64,000 nucleotides of DNA from assembly GCF_000770675.1 (NCBI RefSeq), contig NZ_AVBG01000001.1, positions 62,001 to 126,000 on the forward strand. Direction: 5' to 3'. The stretch is from Pontibacillus chungwhensis BH030062 (GTDB lineage: Bacteria; Bacillota; Bacilli; Bacillales; BH030062). Within the stretch, counting starts at the first letter, position 1, and every line of letters starts with the position of its first letter. Shown in pieces: positions 18,423-28,090 of the stretch. The position numbers were made by a program, and so were the translations under genes. The notes under the pieces were generated by a model, which ran no database searches, was not told the DNA's origin, and saw only the letters and a program-made list of their open reading frames with translations.

Positions 18423-19433
18423 ATGAGATTAGCAGTCGATGCAATGGGGGGAGACCATGCTCCTAAAGAAATCGTATTAGGTGCAATAGAAGCGGTAAAG
18501 AATATAGAAAACTTAGAAATCACCTTATTTGGCCAGGAGGACAAGATTCGTTCACACATGAACGAAGACCACACAGCCATTAAGGTCGTACATACAGATG
18601 AAATGATTACTTCAGAAGACGAACCCGTTCGTGCGGTTCGTCGTAAGAAAAATGCTTCAATGGTTTTAATGGCGAAAGAAGTTAAAGAAGGACGAGCAGA
18701 TGCTTGCGTCTCTGCCGGGAATACAGGGGCGCTTATGAGTGCTGGCTTGTTCGTTGTTGGACGTATTGAGGGGATCGAACGCCCTGCGCTTAGTCCAACG
18801 CTTCCTACAGTAGATGGAAAAGGTTTTTTACTACTAGACGTCGGAGCGAATGTTGATGCAAAACCGAATCACCTAGTACAATACGCCGTAATGGGATCTG
18901 TTTATGCAGAGCAAGTGCGTGGCATAACCTCCCCTAGAGTAGGCCTATTGAATGTAGGTACAGAAGACGGAAAAGGGAATGATCTTGTTAAGAAGACATT
19001 CAAGCAATTGCAAGGTGCTCCGATAAATTTTGTAGGAAATATAGAGGCGCGCGACTTGCTGAATGGGGTAGCGGATGTTGTTGTGGCAGATGGTTTTACT
19101 GGGAATGTAACCCTTAAAACAATAGAAGGTACAGCGATGTCGATGTTTGCCATGATTAAAGATACATTTATGACAAATTGGAAGACTAAGTTGGCTGCTA
19201 GTATGGCTAAGGAAAATCTACGCGGCTTAAAGAGCAAGCTAGATTATTCTGAGTATGGTGGAGCTGGATTATTTGGTCTTGCCGCACCTGTTATTAAAGC
19301 GCATGGTTCTTCTGATGCTCGTGCAGTTTATAACGCTATTAAACAAGCTTGTCACATGGTGGACCATGAAGTAAATCAAGCTATACAAGAAACAGTTCAA
19401 AATATGGACTGGGATAAGGATGATGATCAATGA
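18423..19433 (+). CDS. plsX: Phosphate acyltransferase PlsX
   Basis: Forms acyl-phosphate from acyl-ACP for phospholipid synthesis with PlsY. Family signatures are [20 protein letters not shown] at the N-terminus, [24 protein letters not shown] and [14 protein letters not shown]. 336 residues. AAGGAGAGGCCTAACC precedes ATG. The gene overlaps fabD by four bases (ATGA), giving a tight fapR-plsX-fabD-fabG operon. Confidence 0.96.
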   Translation: MRLAVDAMGGDHAPKEIVLGAIEAVKNIENLEITLFGQEDKIRSHMNEDHTAIKVVHTDEMITSEDEPVRAVRRKKNASMVLMAKEVKEGRADACVSAGNTGALMSAGLFVVGRIEGIERPALSPTLPTVDGKGFLLLDVGANVDAKPNHLVQYAVMGSVYAEQVRGITSPRVGLLNVGTEDGKGNDLVKKTFKQLQGAPINFVGNIEARDLLNGVADVVVADGFTGNVTLKTIEGTAMSMFAMIKDTFMTNWKTKLAASMAKENLRGLKSKLDYSEYGGAGLFGLAAPVIKAHGSSDARAVYNAIKQACHMVDHEVNQAIQETVQNMDWDKDDDQ

Positions 19434-20371
19434 AAAGAATAGCTTTTGTCTTTCCGGGACAAGGTTCTCAAGAAGTTGGTATGGGAAAAGCTTTCTATGA
19501 TCAATATGAAAGTGTAAGAGAGCAGTTCGCAAAAGCGGACGATCGCTTGGGTGTTTCCCTTAGCCAATACATGTTAGAAGGGCCAGAGGAAACGCTAACG
19601 AAGACAGAGAATGCTCAACCCGCTCTTCTTTTACTTAGTACATCGATTGCTCAATTACTTAAAGATGAAGGCATCAAACCTGAGCTTGTTGCAGGGCACA
19701 GCCTAGGTGAATATAGCGCTCATGTAGCTGCCGGTACAATGTCACAAGACGAAGCCTTATCTTTAGTACAAAAGCGTGGTCAGCTTATGGAAGAGGCTGT
19801 ACCAGCTGGACAAGGTTCCATGGCTGCAGTGCTCGGATTAGATGTTGAGACAATCGAACGTGTAACATCAACAATTCGGGATCAAGGGGAAGTTGTAGAA
19901 GTTGCCAATTATAACTGCCCAGGTCAAATTGTTATTTCAGGATCTAAAGAAGGTGTAGACAAAGCGTGTGAACGTTTGAAAGAAGAAGGTGCAAAGCGTG
20001 CTCTTCCTCTTAATGTAAGTGGTCCTTTCCACTCTCGCCTAATGAAGCCTGCAAGTGAGCAATTTGAATCAGAACTAAAAGGTATCTCCTTGAAAGAGGC
20101 TGAAGTTCCGGTTGTAGCCAATGTAACAGCAGAACCTGTTCAAGATAAAGATCAAATCTTTGATTCTTTAGTTGAGCAACTATATTCTCCGGTTCGCTTT
20201 GAAGAAACGATTCGCTATATGATGGACCAAGACATTGATGCCTTTGTAGAGGTTGGGAATGGAAAAGTCTTAAGCGGCTTGATCCGTAAAGTTAATCGAC
20301 GAATGAAAACATTTAATATCCAAGACCCAGAGAGCTTAGAGGCATTTCTGGAATGGTATAAGGAGGACTAA
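19430..20371 (+). CDS. fabD: Malonyl-CoA:ACP transacylase
   Basis: Charges ACP with malonyl for fatty acid elongation. [15 protein letters not shown] opens the protein, the nucleophile serine lies in [11 protein letters not shown] (near residue 90), and the catalytic histidine region is GPFHSRLM near residue 200. 313 residues, usual length. Translationally coupled to plsX by overlap; three bases separate it from fabG. Confidence 0.96.
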   Translation: MKRIAFVFPGQGSQEVGMGKAFYDQYESVREQFAKADDRLGVSLSQYMLEGPEETLTKTENAQPALLLLSTSIAQLLKDEGIKPELVAGHSLGEYSAHVAAGTMSQDEALSLVQKRGQLMEEAVPAGQGSMAAVLGLDVETIERVTSTIRDQGEVVEVANYNCPGQIVISGSKEGVDKACERLKEEGAKRALPLNVSGPFHSRLMKPASEQFESELKGISLKEAEVPVVANVTAEPVQDKDQIFDSLVEQLYSPVRFEETIRYMMDQDIDAFVEVGNGKVLSGLIRKVNRRMKTFNIQDPESLEAFLEWYKED

Positions 20372-20374
20372 CAA

Positions 20375-21115
20375 ATGCTTGAAGGTAAAGTTGCCCTTGT
20401 AACTGGTGCATCTCGCGGTATCGGCCGTGCTATCGCTTTAGAGCTAGCAAGACAAGGAGCTAAAGTAGCTGTGAACTATGCGGGTAGCGAACAAAAGGCT
20501 CAAGACGTTGTTGATGAAATCACTTCTTTAGGAACTGAAGGTATTAAAATCCAAGCCAATGTATCATCAGAAGAAGAAGTGAAAGCAATGGTGAAGCAAG
20601 TTACTGAAACATTTGGTCGTATTGATATTTTAATCAATAACGCTGGTATAACGCGTGATAATCTTCTTATGCGCATGAAGGAAGAAGAGTTTGATCAGGT
20701 TATAGATACGAACCTTAAAGGTGTATTCTTGACAACGAAGGCTGTAACACGTCCGATGATGAAGCAAAAAGGCGGGAAAATTATTAATATAGCATCTGTT
20801 GTTGGGGTTAGTGGAAACCCAGGACAAGCTAACTATGTAGCCGCTAAAGCAGGTGTTATTGGATTAACGAAGACATCAGCTAAAGAACTAGCTGCTCGTA
20901 ATATTCTTGTTAATGCCGTTGCACCTGGATTTATTGAAACGGATATGACAGATGAACTGACAGACGAACAAGTTGAGAGTATGCAGTCGATGATTCCGTT
21001 GTCCCGTTTAGGGCAAGGTGAAGATATCGCAAAAGTTGTGCGCTTCTTAGCGTCTGATGATGCCAACTACATGACGGGTCAAACTCTCCATGTAGATGGC
21101 GGCATGGTCATGTAA
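20375..21115 (+). CDS. fabG: 3-oxoacyl-[ACP] reductase
   Basis: NADPH-dependent reduction step of fatty acid elongation. Short-chain dehydrogenase motifs: TGASRGIG cofactor loop at residues 10-17, NNAG, and the catalytic Ser-Tyr-Lys set in [20 protein letters not shown] plus KAG. 246 residues. ATAAGGAGGACTAACA upstream gives a strong ribosome-binding site that overlaps the fabD end. Confidence 0.96.
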   Translation: MLEGKVALVTGASRGIGRAIALELARQGAKVAVNYAGSEQKAQDVVDEITSLGTEGIKIQANVSSEEEVKAMVKQVTETFGRIDILINNAGITRDNLLMRMKEEEFDQVIDTNLKGVFLTTKAVTRPMMKQKGGKIINIASVVGVSGNPGQANYVAAKAGVIGLTKTSAKELAARNILVNAVAPGFIETDMTDELTDEQVESMQSMIPLSRLGQGEDIAKVVRFLASDDANYMTGQTLHVDGGMVM

Positions 21116-21176
21116 TTTTTATAAAGATCCGCAGATAAAATCGTGTCATGACCTAGTATTTTAATGCGAAATCTTC

Positions 21177-21182
21177 TATAAT
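21177..21182 (+). promoter_or_regulatory. Candidate -10 element of acpP
   Basis: TATAAT 23 bases before the acpP start. The -35 at 17 bases (TAGTAT) is poor. A partial FapR-like sequence (ACCTAGT at 21151-21157) overlaps the -35 region. Confidence 0.4.
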
Positions 21183-21204
21183 TACTGAAGGGAGGTGAAC
21201 AACG

Positions 21205-21435
21205 ATGGCAGATGTATTTGAACGAGTAAAAGGCATAGTTGTTGAACGTCTGGATGTAGACGACTCAAAAGTAACCATGGAAGCTTCCTTTAAAGATGAC
21301 CTAGAAGCAGACTCACTAGATGTGGTTGAGCTTGTTATGGAACTTGAAGATGAGTTCGACATGGAGATCTCTGACGAAGATGCAGAGAAAATTGAGACAG
21401 TTGGCGATGCTGTGAATTACATAAACAGCAAGTAA
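21205..21435 (+). CDS. acpP: Acyl carrier protein
   Basis: 76-residue acidic carrier of growing acyl chains. The phosphopantetheine serine lies in [37 protein letters not shown] precedes ATG. Followed by a clear terminator. In B. subtilis acpA follows fabG in the same order; the 89-base gap here may hold its own promoter. Confidence 0.97.
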   Translation: MADVFERVKGIVVERLDVDDSKVTMEASFKDDLEADSLDVVELVMELEDEFDMEISDEDAEKIETVGDAVNYINSK

Positions 21436-21446
21436 CAATAAAGTAA

Positions 21447-21475
21447 GAAAGTCTCGCAAGATGCGAGACTTTCTC
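21447..21475 (+). terminator. Terminator after acpP
   Basis: GAAAGTCTCGCA, AGA loop, TGCGAGACTTTC then TC. Strong 12-bp stem. Confidence 0.85.
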
Positions 21476-21515
21476 TGTATGTAATTCTAATAATAAGAAT
21501 AGGTGGCATGAGACA

Positions 21516-22205
21516 GTGGATTTCACGAAATTTCAAAATAGGATTGGGATAAGCTTTGAGAGTAAAAAGTTATTAGAACAGGCTTTCACCCATTCATCCT
21601 ATGTGAATGAGCATCGCACCAGAGAATATGACGACAATGAACGATTAGAATTTTTAGGGGATGCTGTACTAGAATTAGCAATATCGCAATATCTATACCG
21701 TAAGCATCCAGAGATGACTGAAGGCGAATTAACGAAATATCGCGCTTCAATTGTTTGTGAAGCATCACTCGTTCGTTTCGCAAATGATTTACATTTCAGT
21801 GACCTAATCTTCTTAGGCAAAGGGGAAGAAATGACAGGAGGTCGTGAGCGTCCTGCTCTGTTAGCAGACGTATTTGAAGCGTTTATCGGAGCTATTTATC
21901 TGGATCAAGGCTTTCAGACTGTTATTCGATTTCTTGAAGAGTTTGTCTACCCTAAAATTCATAAAGGTGCTTTTTCGCATGCGATGGATTATAAAAGTCA
22001 ATTACAAGAAGTGGTCCAAAGAGAGCGTAATGGCGTTATAGAATATGAGATTGTGGAAGAAAGAGGCCCAGCTCATAATCGTGAATTTATCGCCCACGTT
22101 TTCATACAAGGTGATCGTTCTGGTATTGGCATTGGTCGAACGAAAAAAGAAGCAGAACAAAATGCTGCTAAGGAAGCACTTGATGCTTTCGATATAGAGG
22201 TGTAA
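21516..22205 (+). CDS. rnc: Ribonuclease III
   Basis: Double-strand-specific RNase for rRNA and mRNA processing. Catalytic signature [16 protein letters not shown] near residue 43, second acidic cluster [16 protein letters not shown] near 120, and a C-terminal dsRNA-binding domain from about 155 ([11 protein letters not shown] ... [14 protein letters not shown]). 229 residues. GTG start with AGGTGG nine bases upstream. In B. subtilis rnc runs directly into smc; here a terminator, a repeat and a minus-strand gene intervene. Confidence 0.96.
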   Translation: MDFTKFQNRIGISFESKKLLEQAFTHSSYVNEHRTREYDDNERLEFLGDAVLELAISQYLYRKHPEMTEGELTKYRASIVCEASLVRFANDLHFSDLIFLGKGEEMTGGRERPALLADVFEAFIGAIYLDQGFQTVIRFLEEFVYPKIHKGAFSHAMDYKSQLQEVVQRERNGVIEYEIVEERGPAHNREFIAHVFIQGDRSGIGIGRTKKEAEQNAAKEALDAFDIEV

Positions 22206-22235
22206 AAAGCTGCTGGCTCGCGCTAGCAGCTTTTT
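22204..22235 (+). terminator. Terminator after rnc
   Basis: AAAAAGCTGCT pairs with AGCAGCTTTTT; the stem begins within the stop codon. Confidence 0.88.
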
Positions 22236-22280
22236 CTATCTGCTTGAGAGAATGTTTTCTTTGGGCGATATTGAGCGTGA

Positions 22281-22343
22281 GGTGCGCCGGAAAACCGCTC
22301 GTTTTCCGCGGCGAGGTGGAGTCTCGCAGTTTTCCGGCCCACC
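22281..22343 (-). repeat. Family A structured repeat, copy A4 (internally deleted)
   Basis: GGTGCGCCGGAAAAC and GTTTTCCGGCCCACC are complementary except for one position. Inside remain the family marks TTTTCCGCGGCGAGG and GGAGTCTCGCAG. It is a 63-bp minimal form of the longer A1/A2 copies. The open frame across it (22223-22444) is not a gene. Confidence 0.65.
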
Positions 22344-22433
22344 ACTTCTGTAATGGGGACTAGCGAGAACATGCCATATGCGAGTGCAAGATAACCGACG
22401 GTTTTGCTGACGCTATAGGGCTGTTCATACAAC

Positions 22434-22467
22434 AAAAAAGACAAGCCTATGTAAATAGGCTTGTCTT
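22434..22467 (-). terminator. Terminator of the UPF0435 gene
   Basis: AAGACAAGCCTAT, GTAA loop, ATAGGCTTGTCTT; followed by a T run on the minus strand. Confidence 0.88.
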
Positions 22468-22472
22468 AAATG

Positions 22473-22703
22473 CTATGCTTTAACGCGGTATTTACCTAGT
22501 TCTCCAACAACAGCTTGCAGTTCTGAGACGCTAAGTTGTCCCTTTTTCATTTGAACCATGTCATACATGTCTTTAATATCTTCATAATGCTTGATGTCGT
22601 AGTCTTCAGGGTCCATTAAACCTCGGTTAACAACCTGAAGCTGTTCTGCTAGTGTGTTAATCATAAACACTAAATTATCATTTGTTGGGGTATTTAAATC
22701 CAT
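22473..22703 (-). CDS. UPF0435 / DUF1128 family protein (YfkK-like)
   Basis: 76-residue soluble protein resembling the B. subtilis YfkK family: NLVFMINTLAEQLQVVNRGL, then DPEDYDIKHYEDIKDMYDMV and a C-terminal LSVSELQAVVGELGKYR. Function unknown. GGAGAGAGA precedes the ATG on the minus strand. Its position between rnc and smc is not that of B. subtilis, so it appears to have moved in, in the opposite orientation, next to repeat copy A4. Confidence 0.85.
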   Translation of the reverse strand: MDLNTPTNDNLVFMINTLAEQLQVVNRGLMDPEDYDIKHYEDIKDMYDMVQMKKGQLSVSELQAVVGELGKYRVKA

Positions 22704-22838
22704 AAATCTCTCTCCTCTTTTTCATTACTAGAATGCTTTCTTCTAACACCTTATAGTTTATGATAAAATAAATGAGTTGAAATTGAAATTATTCATCGCA
22801 GAAATACAAAAAATAGTTTTACATAGGAGGAAGTTAAC

Positions 22839-25800
22839 ATGTTCCTCAAACGTTTAGATACAGTAGGATTTAAATCGTTTGCCGAACGGATTACTGTAGA
22901 TTTTGTGCCAGGCGTCACCTCAGTAGTAGGTCCGAACGGAAGCGGGAAAAGTAATATCACAGATGCCATTAGGTGGGTGCTAGGTGAGCAATCAGCTAGA
23001 TCTCTTCGTGGTTCTAAAATGGAGGATATTATTTTTCAGGGCAGTGATTCCCGTAAACCGCTTAATTTTGCAGAAGTTACATTAACGCTTGATAATGAAG
23101 ACCACACACTTCCCCTTGATTATCAGGAAGTTTCTGTCACACGAAGAGTGTATCGGTCTGGAGAAAGTGAGTTCCTTATTAATAAACAAGCGTGTCGTCT
23201 AAAAGATATCATTGACTTGTTTATGGACTCAGGCCTCGGTAGGGAAGCTTTCTCTATTATCTCACAAGGAAAGGTAGAAGAGATTTTAAGCTCAAAAGCC
23301 GAAGAGCGCAGAGCCATCTTTGAAGAGGCTGCGGGTGTTCTTAAATATAAGAAGCGTAAACAAAAAGCCGAGTACAAGTTAGCAGAAACACAAGAAAACT
23401 TGAACCGGGTAGAAGATATTATTTATGAGATTGAAGGTCAACTAGAGCCGTTAAAAGAACAAGCGGCTATTGCAAAAGACTACCTCGAGAAGAAAGAAGA
23501 GCTTGAGAATTATGAAGTTTCTCTAATGGTAGCAGAAATTGAGACCATACACGCTGATTGGGAAGCGTTGTTGAAAGATTTAGAAACTCAAAAAGCTCGT
23601 GAACAAGAATTGCGTGTGTTCACTTCTAACCAAGAAGCAAATGTAGAAGAAGAGCGAAACGAAATGAAGGCCTTAGATGACTCTATTGAAGAGTTGCAAG
23701 AAGCTTTGTTGGTTTTAACACAGGAGCTTGAGAACCTAGAAGGAAAGAAAGAGTTATTTAGCGAGCGTCAGAAACACTATACCGAAAACCGCTCCAAACT
23801 AGAAGACGATGTTACCAAACTCCAGGATCGCGAAGAAACTATTCAAGGACAATACGACGACGAACAGTCTAAGTTAGATCGTGTCACATCCCAAGCGAAT
23901 ACGACTAATGAAAAGTTAAACAAAGTTCGGGAACAACTGAATCAATTAGATAGCAATCAAGAAGAAAAAATAGAAAGCTTAAAGAGTGATTACATTGAAC
24001 AGCTTAATGAGCAGGCTGCAAAACGTAATGAACGTCAGTCTGTAAGCCAACAACTAGAACAGTTTGATGTGAGAACGACTCGTCTTGAAGGGAAGTTTAA
24101 AGACCTCATTGATGACCGTGATGCTATCCAAAAACAAAAAGGTACTTTAGAACAAGAACTTGAGGCGATTACAGCTAAACGAACAGAACAAGAGCAAAGC
24201 TTAAACCGCGTTAAAACAGAGCTTGACCATGAAGAGAAAGAGTATCAGGAGAAACAATCTAAACTTTATCAAGGTTATCAACATTTAGAGAAATTACGTT
24301 CTAAGAAAGAAATGCTTGAAGACTTAAAAGAAGATTTTGCAGGTTTTTTCCAAGGGGTAAAAGAAGTCTTAAAAGCACGTGAGTCTGGTGAACTAAAAGG
24401 CGTTAAAGGTGCTGTAGCTGAACTCATTGATATCCCGAAGAATTATGTGACAGCTATTGAAACGACGCTTGGTGGAGCCGCACAGCATGTTGTAATGGAA
24501 GATGAAGCTACTGCTCGAAAGACTATAAACTGGTTAAAACAAACGAACAGAGGTAGAGCTACGTTCTTGCCACTACCTACGATCCAACCAAAATATATTC
24601 CTTCAGAAAAGTTAAATATAGCTAAAGGAATAAATGGGTTTGTTGGGGTAGCTTCTGAGCTCGTGCAATATGAAGAGCACTTCTCTAAAGCCATTCAACA
24701 CCTTATGGGACACGTAATCATAGCAGAGTCATTAAAGGATGCCAATGAGATCGCAAAAGCAACTGGAAGGCGTTTCCGCGTTGTGACATTAGAAGGGGAT
24801 GTAGTAAACCCTGGTGGTTCCATGACAGGTGGTGCGCAGAAGAAGAGCAACCAGTCGCTGTTTACAAGAGATCAAGAACTTCAAGAGTTACAAGAAAAGT
24901 TAACTCAATTTGAACAAAGAAGTGCACAATATGAGCGAACAGTTAAGGACTTAAAGGAAAAAATTAAAGAGAAGAAAGAAAAACGCTCTACTTTACAAGA
25001 ACAACTTGAATCCTCAAGACTTGAAGAACAAGCAAGTAGAGGGCGATTAAGGGAGCTAGAATTACAAGAACAAAATTTAAACGATCAGCTTTCTCTTTAT
25101 GACCAAGATAAAGCTCAGTTTGATGACGATCGCTCGTCTCTACATGAGCGGAATAAGAATTTAACATCAGAATTAGAAGCGATCGAAGAGAATCTAATCA
25201 ACATTCAGAAAGAAATTGATCAGCTAACAGAGCAGCAAACAACTCAAAAAGCAAGTTATGATCAACTGCAACAAGAATTAAATCAATTGCAAATTGAACA
25301 TGCAGAGCAGCAAACACAGGTGAAAAACCAGCAGGAAAAAACAGAAGCTCTTCTCGTTCAATTAGAAGAAGTTCAGTCTTCTAAACAAGAACAACAATCT
25401 CAGCTTGACCAGTTAAAAGATATTGCTGAGTCTAAAGAAACAGAAGAAGAGATTGACGCTCAAATTGAAGCAAAACGAAATCAAAAAGAAACAAATAGCG
25501 AACTAATACGAACCAGACGTGAGGATCGCACCAACCGTTCTCAAAAGATCCAAAACATCGAAGTAGACCTAAAAGAAAACAAACGGGTTCACCAATCCTT
25601 GGTACAAGACATTCAGGATAAAGAGGTTAAAGCTAACCGTCTCGATGTGGAACTAGAAAATCGACTAGAACACCTAAGGACCGAATATATGCTTTCTTAT
25701 GAGAAGGCAAAAGAGACTTATCCCGAAGTAGAGGATATCAATGCTACGAAGAGACAAGTCAAACTTATTCGTCTTGCTATTGATGAATTAGGGACCGTTA

Positions 25801-26408
25801 ATATAGGAGCCATTGAAGAATATGATCGCATTAAAGAGCGCCACACCTTCTTAACAGAACAGCAAACAGACTTGCTAGAGGCGAAAGATACGTTATTTGG
25901 TGTGATTTCAGAGATGGATGGAGAAATGGAGCGTCGTTTCGAGAGTACATTCGTACAAATCCGCGAAGAGTTCACTCATGTCTTTAAAGACCTCTTTGGA
26001 GGTGGCAGGGCTGACCTTCGAATGACTGACCCTGACAATATTTTAGAGACGGGAATTGAAATTGTAGCACAACCTCCAGGTAAGAAATTGCAGCATTTAG
26101 GGCTGTTGTCTGGAGGTGAACGTGCACTAACAGCAATCGCTCTTCTGTTTGCAATTCTTCACGTGCGCCCTGTTCCATTCTGTGTACTAGATGAAGTAGA
26201 AGCAGCCCTTGATGAAGCAAATGTAACTCGGTTTGCTCAATATCTAAAACGGTTTAGCGCTAAAACACAGTTTATTGTCATCACTCACAGAAAAGGAACG
26301 ATGGAAGAATCGGATGTCTTGTATGGGGTAACGATGCAAGAGTCTGGTGTATCAAAACTTGTCTCTGTACGTTTGGAAGAGACCAAGGAATTAATACAAC
26401 GTTCGTAG
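22839..26408 (+). CDS. smc: Chromosome partition protein SMC
   Basis: ATPase that loops and compacts chromosomal DNA with ScpA/ScpB. Walker A GPNGSGKSN at residues 32-40, then a long coiled coil (about 165-500), a hinge domain (about 500-660, ending near NPGGSMTGGA), a second coiled coil (about 670-1020) and the C-terminal head. The head carries LSGGERALTAIALLF near 1090 and Walker B FCVLDEVEAALDEAN near 1113. 1189 residues, typical. CATAGGAGGAAGTTAAC precedes ATG. Downstream ftsY follows after 16 bases as in B. subtilis. Confidence 0.98.
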   Translation: MFLKRLDTVGFKSFAERITVDFVPGVTSVVGPNGSGKSNITDAIRWVLGEQSARSLRGSKMEDIIFQGSDSRKPLNFAEVTLTLDNEDHTLPLDYQEVSVTRRVYRSGESEFLINKQACRLKDIIDLFMDSGLGREAFSIISQGKVEEILSSKAEERRAIFEEAAGVLKYKKRKQKAEYKLAETQENLNRVEDIIYEIEGQLEPLKEQAAIAKDYLEKKEELENYEVSLMVAEIETIHADWEALLKDLETQKAREQELRVFTSNQEANVEEERNEMKALDDSIEELQEALLVLTQELENLEGKKELFSERQKHYTENRSKLEDDVTKLQDREETIQGQYDDEQSKLDRVTSQANTTNEKLNKVREQLNQLDSNQEEKIESLKSDYIEQLNEQAAKRNERQSVSQQLEQFDVRTTRLEGKFKDLIDDRDAIQKQKGTLEQELEAITAKRTEQEQSLNRVKTELDHEEKEYQEKQSKLYQGYQHLEKLRSKKEMLEDLKEDFAGFFQGVKEVLKARESGELKGVKGAVAELIDIPKNYVTAIETTLGGAAQHVVMEDEATARKTINWLKQTNRGRATFLPLPTIQPKYIPSEKLNIAKGINGFVGVASELVQYEEHFSKAIQHLMGHVIIAESLKDANEIAKATGRRFRVVTLEGDVVNPGGSMTGGAQKKSNQSLFTRDQELQELQEKLTQFEQRSAQYERTVKDLKEKIKEKKEKRSTLQEQLESSRLEEQASRGRLRELELQEQNLNDQLSLYDQDKAQFDDDRSSLHERNKNLTSELEAIEENLINIQKEIDQLTEQQTTQKASYDQLQQELNQLQIEHAEQQTQVKNQQEKTEALLVQLEEVQSSKQEQQSQLDQLKDIAESKETEEEIDAQIEAKRNQKETNSELIRTRREDRTNRSQKIQNIEVDLKENKRVHQSLVQDIQDKEVKANRLDVELENRLEHLRTEYMLSYEKAKETYPEVEDINATKRQVKLIRLAIDELGTVNIGAIEEYDRIKERHTFLTEQQTDLLEAKDTLFGVISEMDGEMERRFESTFVQIREEFTHVFKDLFGGGRADLRMTDPDNILETGIEIVAQPPGKKLQHLGLLSGGERALTAIALLFAILHVRPVPFCVLDEVEAALDEANVTRFAQYLKRFSAKTQFIVITHRKGTMEESDVLYGVTMQESGVSKLVSVRLEETKELIQRS

Positions 26409-26424
26409 AAAGGAAGTAGAAAAG

Positions 26425-27666
26425 ATGGGATTTTTTAAGAAGTTAAAAGAGAAATTTGTAAAAGAAGATGAGCATCTACAAGATGATTCTACTAAAGAAG
26501 AAGACGTAGACAACCTTGAAGAGGATCATGACAAAGAAGACGAACAAGAACTTTCTACCTCAATTGAAGAAGACGTAAAAGAAGAAGTTACTGAGACAGC
26601 TTCTGAAGAAGGTGTTGAAGAACAACCTAAAGAGGAAGAGGTTGTTGAAGCACCCCCTGTAGAAGAACAAGAGGTGCAAGAAGAAATAGAAGAGGTAGAA
26701 GAGGTAGAAGAGAAAGAGAGTATTTCCACAAAGTTTAAAAAAGGGTTAGCAAAAACTCGCAACTCTTTTGCAACTAAAGTAAATGACCTTGTAGCACGTT
26801 ATCGTACAGTTGACGAAGATTTCTTCGAAGAACTAGAAGAAATTCTTATTTCTGCTGATGTTGGCGTAAACACAGTTATGCATTTAATAGATGAATTAAA
26901 GATGGAAGTGAAGCGCCGAAACATTAAAGATACCCGTGAGGTGCGTGAAGTCATTTCAGAAAAACTTGTCGACATCTATTACGGAAATGATGACGAAGAA
27001 ATTGAAGAGATTACGTTTAATCAAGATGGGCTTACTGTTCTCCTTTTCGTCGGGGTGAATGGTGTAGGGAAAACAACCACAATCGGTAAAATGGCTCACA
27101 GACTTAAACAACAAGGAAAGAATGTTGTTATGGCTGCTGGTGATACATTCCGCGCAGGTGCAATTGAGCAGCTTGAAGTGTGGGGTGATCGTGTAGGTGT
27201 GCCTGTTATTCGTCATAGTGAAGGAAGTGACCCTGCTGCGGTTATTTATGACGGCATACAGTCGGCGAAATCCAAGGGAGCAGATGTGTTATTATGTGAC
27301 ACAGCTGGTCGTCTGCAAAACAAAGTTAACTTAATGAACGAGCTATCAAAGGTGAAGCGTGTAATTGAACGTGAAATACCAGGTGCTCCTCATGAATCGT
27401 TACTTGTTCTTGATGCCACTACAGGTCAAAATGCCTTGAGTCAAGCTAAGACCTTCTCAGAAGCGACCAATGTTTCTGGTATTGTGCTGACTAAGCTTGA
27501 TGGCACTGCTAAAGGTGGTATTGTCATGGCGATACGAAATGAATTAGATATTCCAGTTAAATTCGTAGGACTAGGAGAGAAAGTGACAGATCTTCAATCC
27601 TTTGATGCCCATGCTTTCGTTTATGGCCTATTTGCTGATATGCTTGAAGAGTCAGAACAAGAATAA
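26425..27666 (+). CDS. ftsY: Signal recognition particle receptor FtsY
   Basis: GTPase docking SRP-ribosome complexes at the membrane. An acidic N-terminal region (about residues 10-100, dominated by Glu) precedes the N domain (about 105-195) and G domain: P-loop GVNGVGKTTTIGK near residue 210, DTAGR near 292, TKLDG near 356. 413 residues, clearly longer than the roughly 330 of B. subtilis; the extra length is the acidic tract. AGAAAGGAAGTAGAAAAG upstream. Confidence 0.96.
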   Translation: MGFFKKLKEKFVKEDEHLQDDSTKEEDVDNLEEDHDKEDEQELSTSIEEDVKEEVTETASEEGVEEQPKEEEVVEAPPVEEQEVQEEIEEVEEVEEKESISTKFKKGLAKTRNSFATKVNDLVARYRTVDEDFFEELEEILISADVGVNTVMHLIDELKMEVKRRNIKDTREVREVISEKLVDIYYGNDDEEIEEITFNQDGLTVLLFVGVNGVGKTTTIGKMAHRLKQQGKNVVMAAGDTFRAGAIEQLEVWGDRVGVPVIRHSEGSDPAAVIYDGIQSAKSKGADVLLCDTAGRLQNKVNLMNELSKVKRVIEREIPGAPHESLLVLDATTGQNALSQAKTFSEATNVSGIVLTKLDGTAKGGIVMAIRNELDIPVKFVGLGEKVTDLQSFDAHAFVYGLFADMLEESEQE

Positions 27667-27681
27667 TTCATTGGGGTAAAC

Positions 27682-27711
27682 TTGACAGATCACACCTTTA
27701 TTTTGTACTAT
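27682..27711 (+). promoter_or_regulatory. Probable sigma-A promoter before ylxM-ffh
   Basis: TTGACA, 18-base spacer, TACTAT, about 42 bases upstream of the ylxM start. Confidence 0.65.
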
Positions 27712-27753
27712 TTGTATATGTAAAGGCATTTCACTTAACAAGGAGTGCTTACT

Positions 27754-28077
27754 TTGCTTGAGAAAACAACACGCATGAACTATTTGTTTGATTTTTACCA
27801 AGAATTACTGACAGATAAACAGCGAAGTTATATGGAGTACTATTATCTTGAAGATTATTCTTTAGGAGAAATCTCTGAAACATTCAATGTAAGTCGTCAG
27901 GCTGTATATGACAATATTAAACGAACAGAAACAATGCTTGAGGAATACGAACAAAAGTTAGATTTATACGATCGTTTTGAGAAACGACAACGGTTGTTGA
28001 AACAATTGAAAGAATCCGTTCAAAAAGGGTCTGATGACGCGATAGAAATCATTGAGACCCTTGAGAATTTAGATTAG
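27754..28077 (+). CDS. ylxM: YlxM family SRP-associated helix-turn-helix protein
   Basis: Small protein encoded next to ffh in Firmicutes. The N-terminal [20 protein letters not shown] and the sigma-factor-like helix-turn-helix [20 protein letters not shown] (near residues 33-52) match the YlxM family. A charged coiled tail follows. The TTG at 27754 gives 107 residues and has AAGGAG eight bases upstream; the GTG at 27745 overlaps that site. In streptococci the homologue influences SRP GTPase activity; its role here is inferred. Confidence 0.92.
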   Translation: MLEKTTRMNYLFDFYQELLTDKQRSYMEYYYLEDYSLGEISETFNVSRQAVYDNIKRTETMLEEYEQKLDLYDRFEKRQRLLKQLKESVQKGSDDAIEIIETLENLD

Positions 28078-28090
28078 GAGGGCGGCTTAT

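Noticed and set aside
22223-22444. 73-codon minus-strand frame between rnc and the UPF0435 gene
   Set aside because: Runs through terminators and repeat A4; composition is not protein-like.
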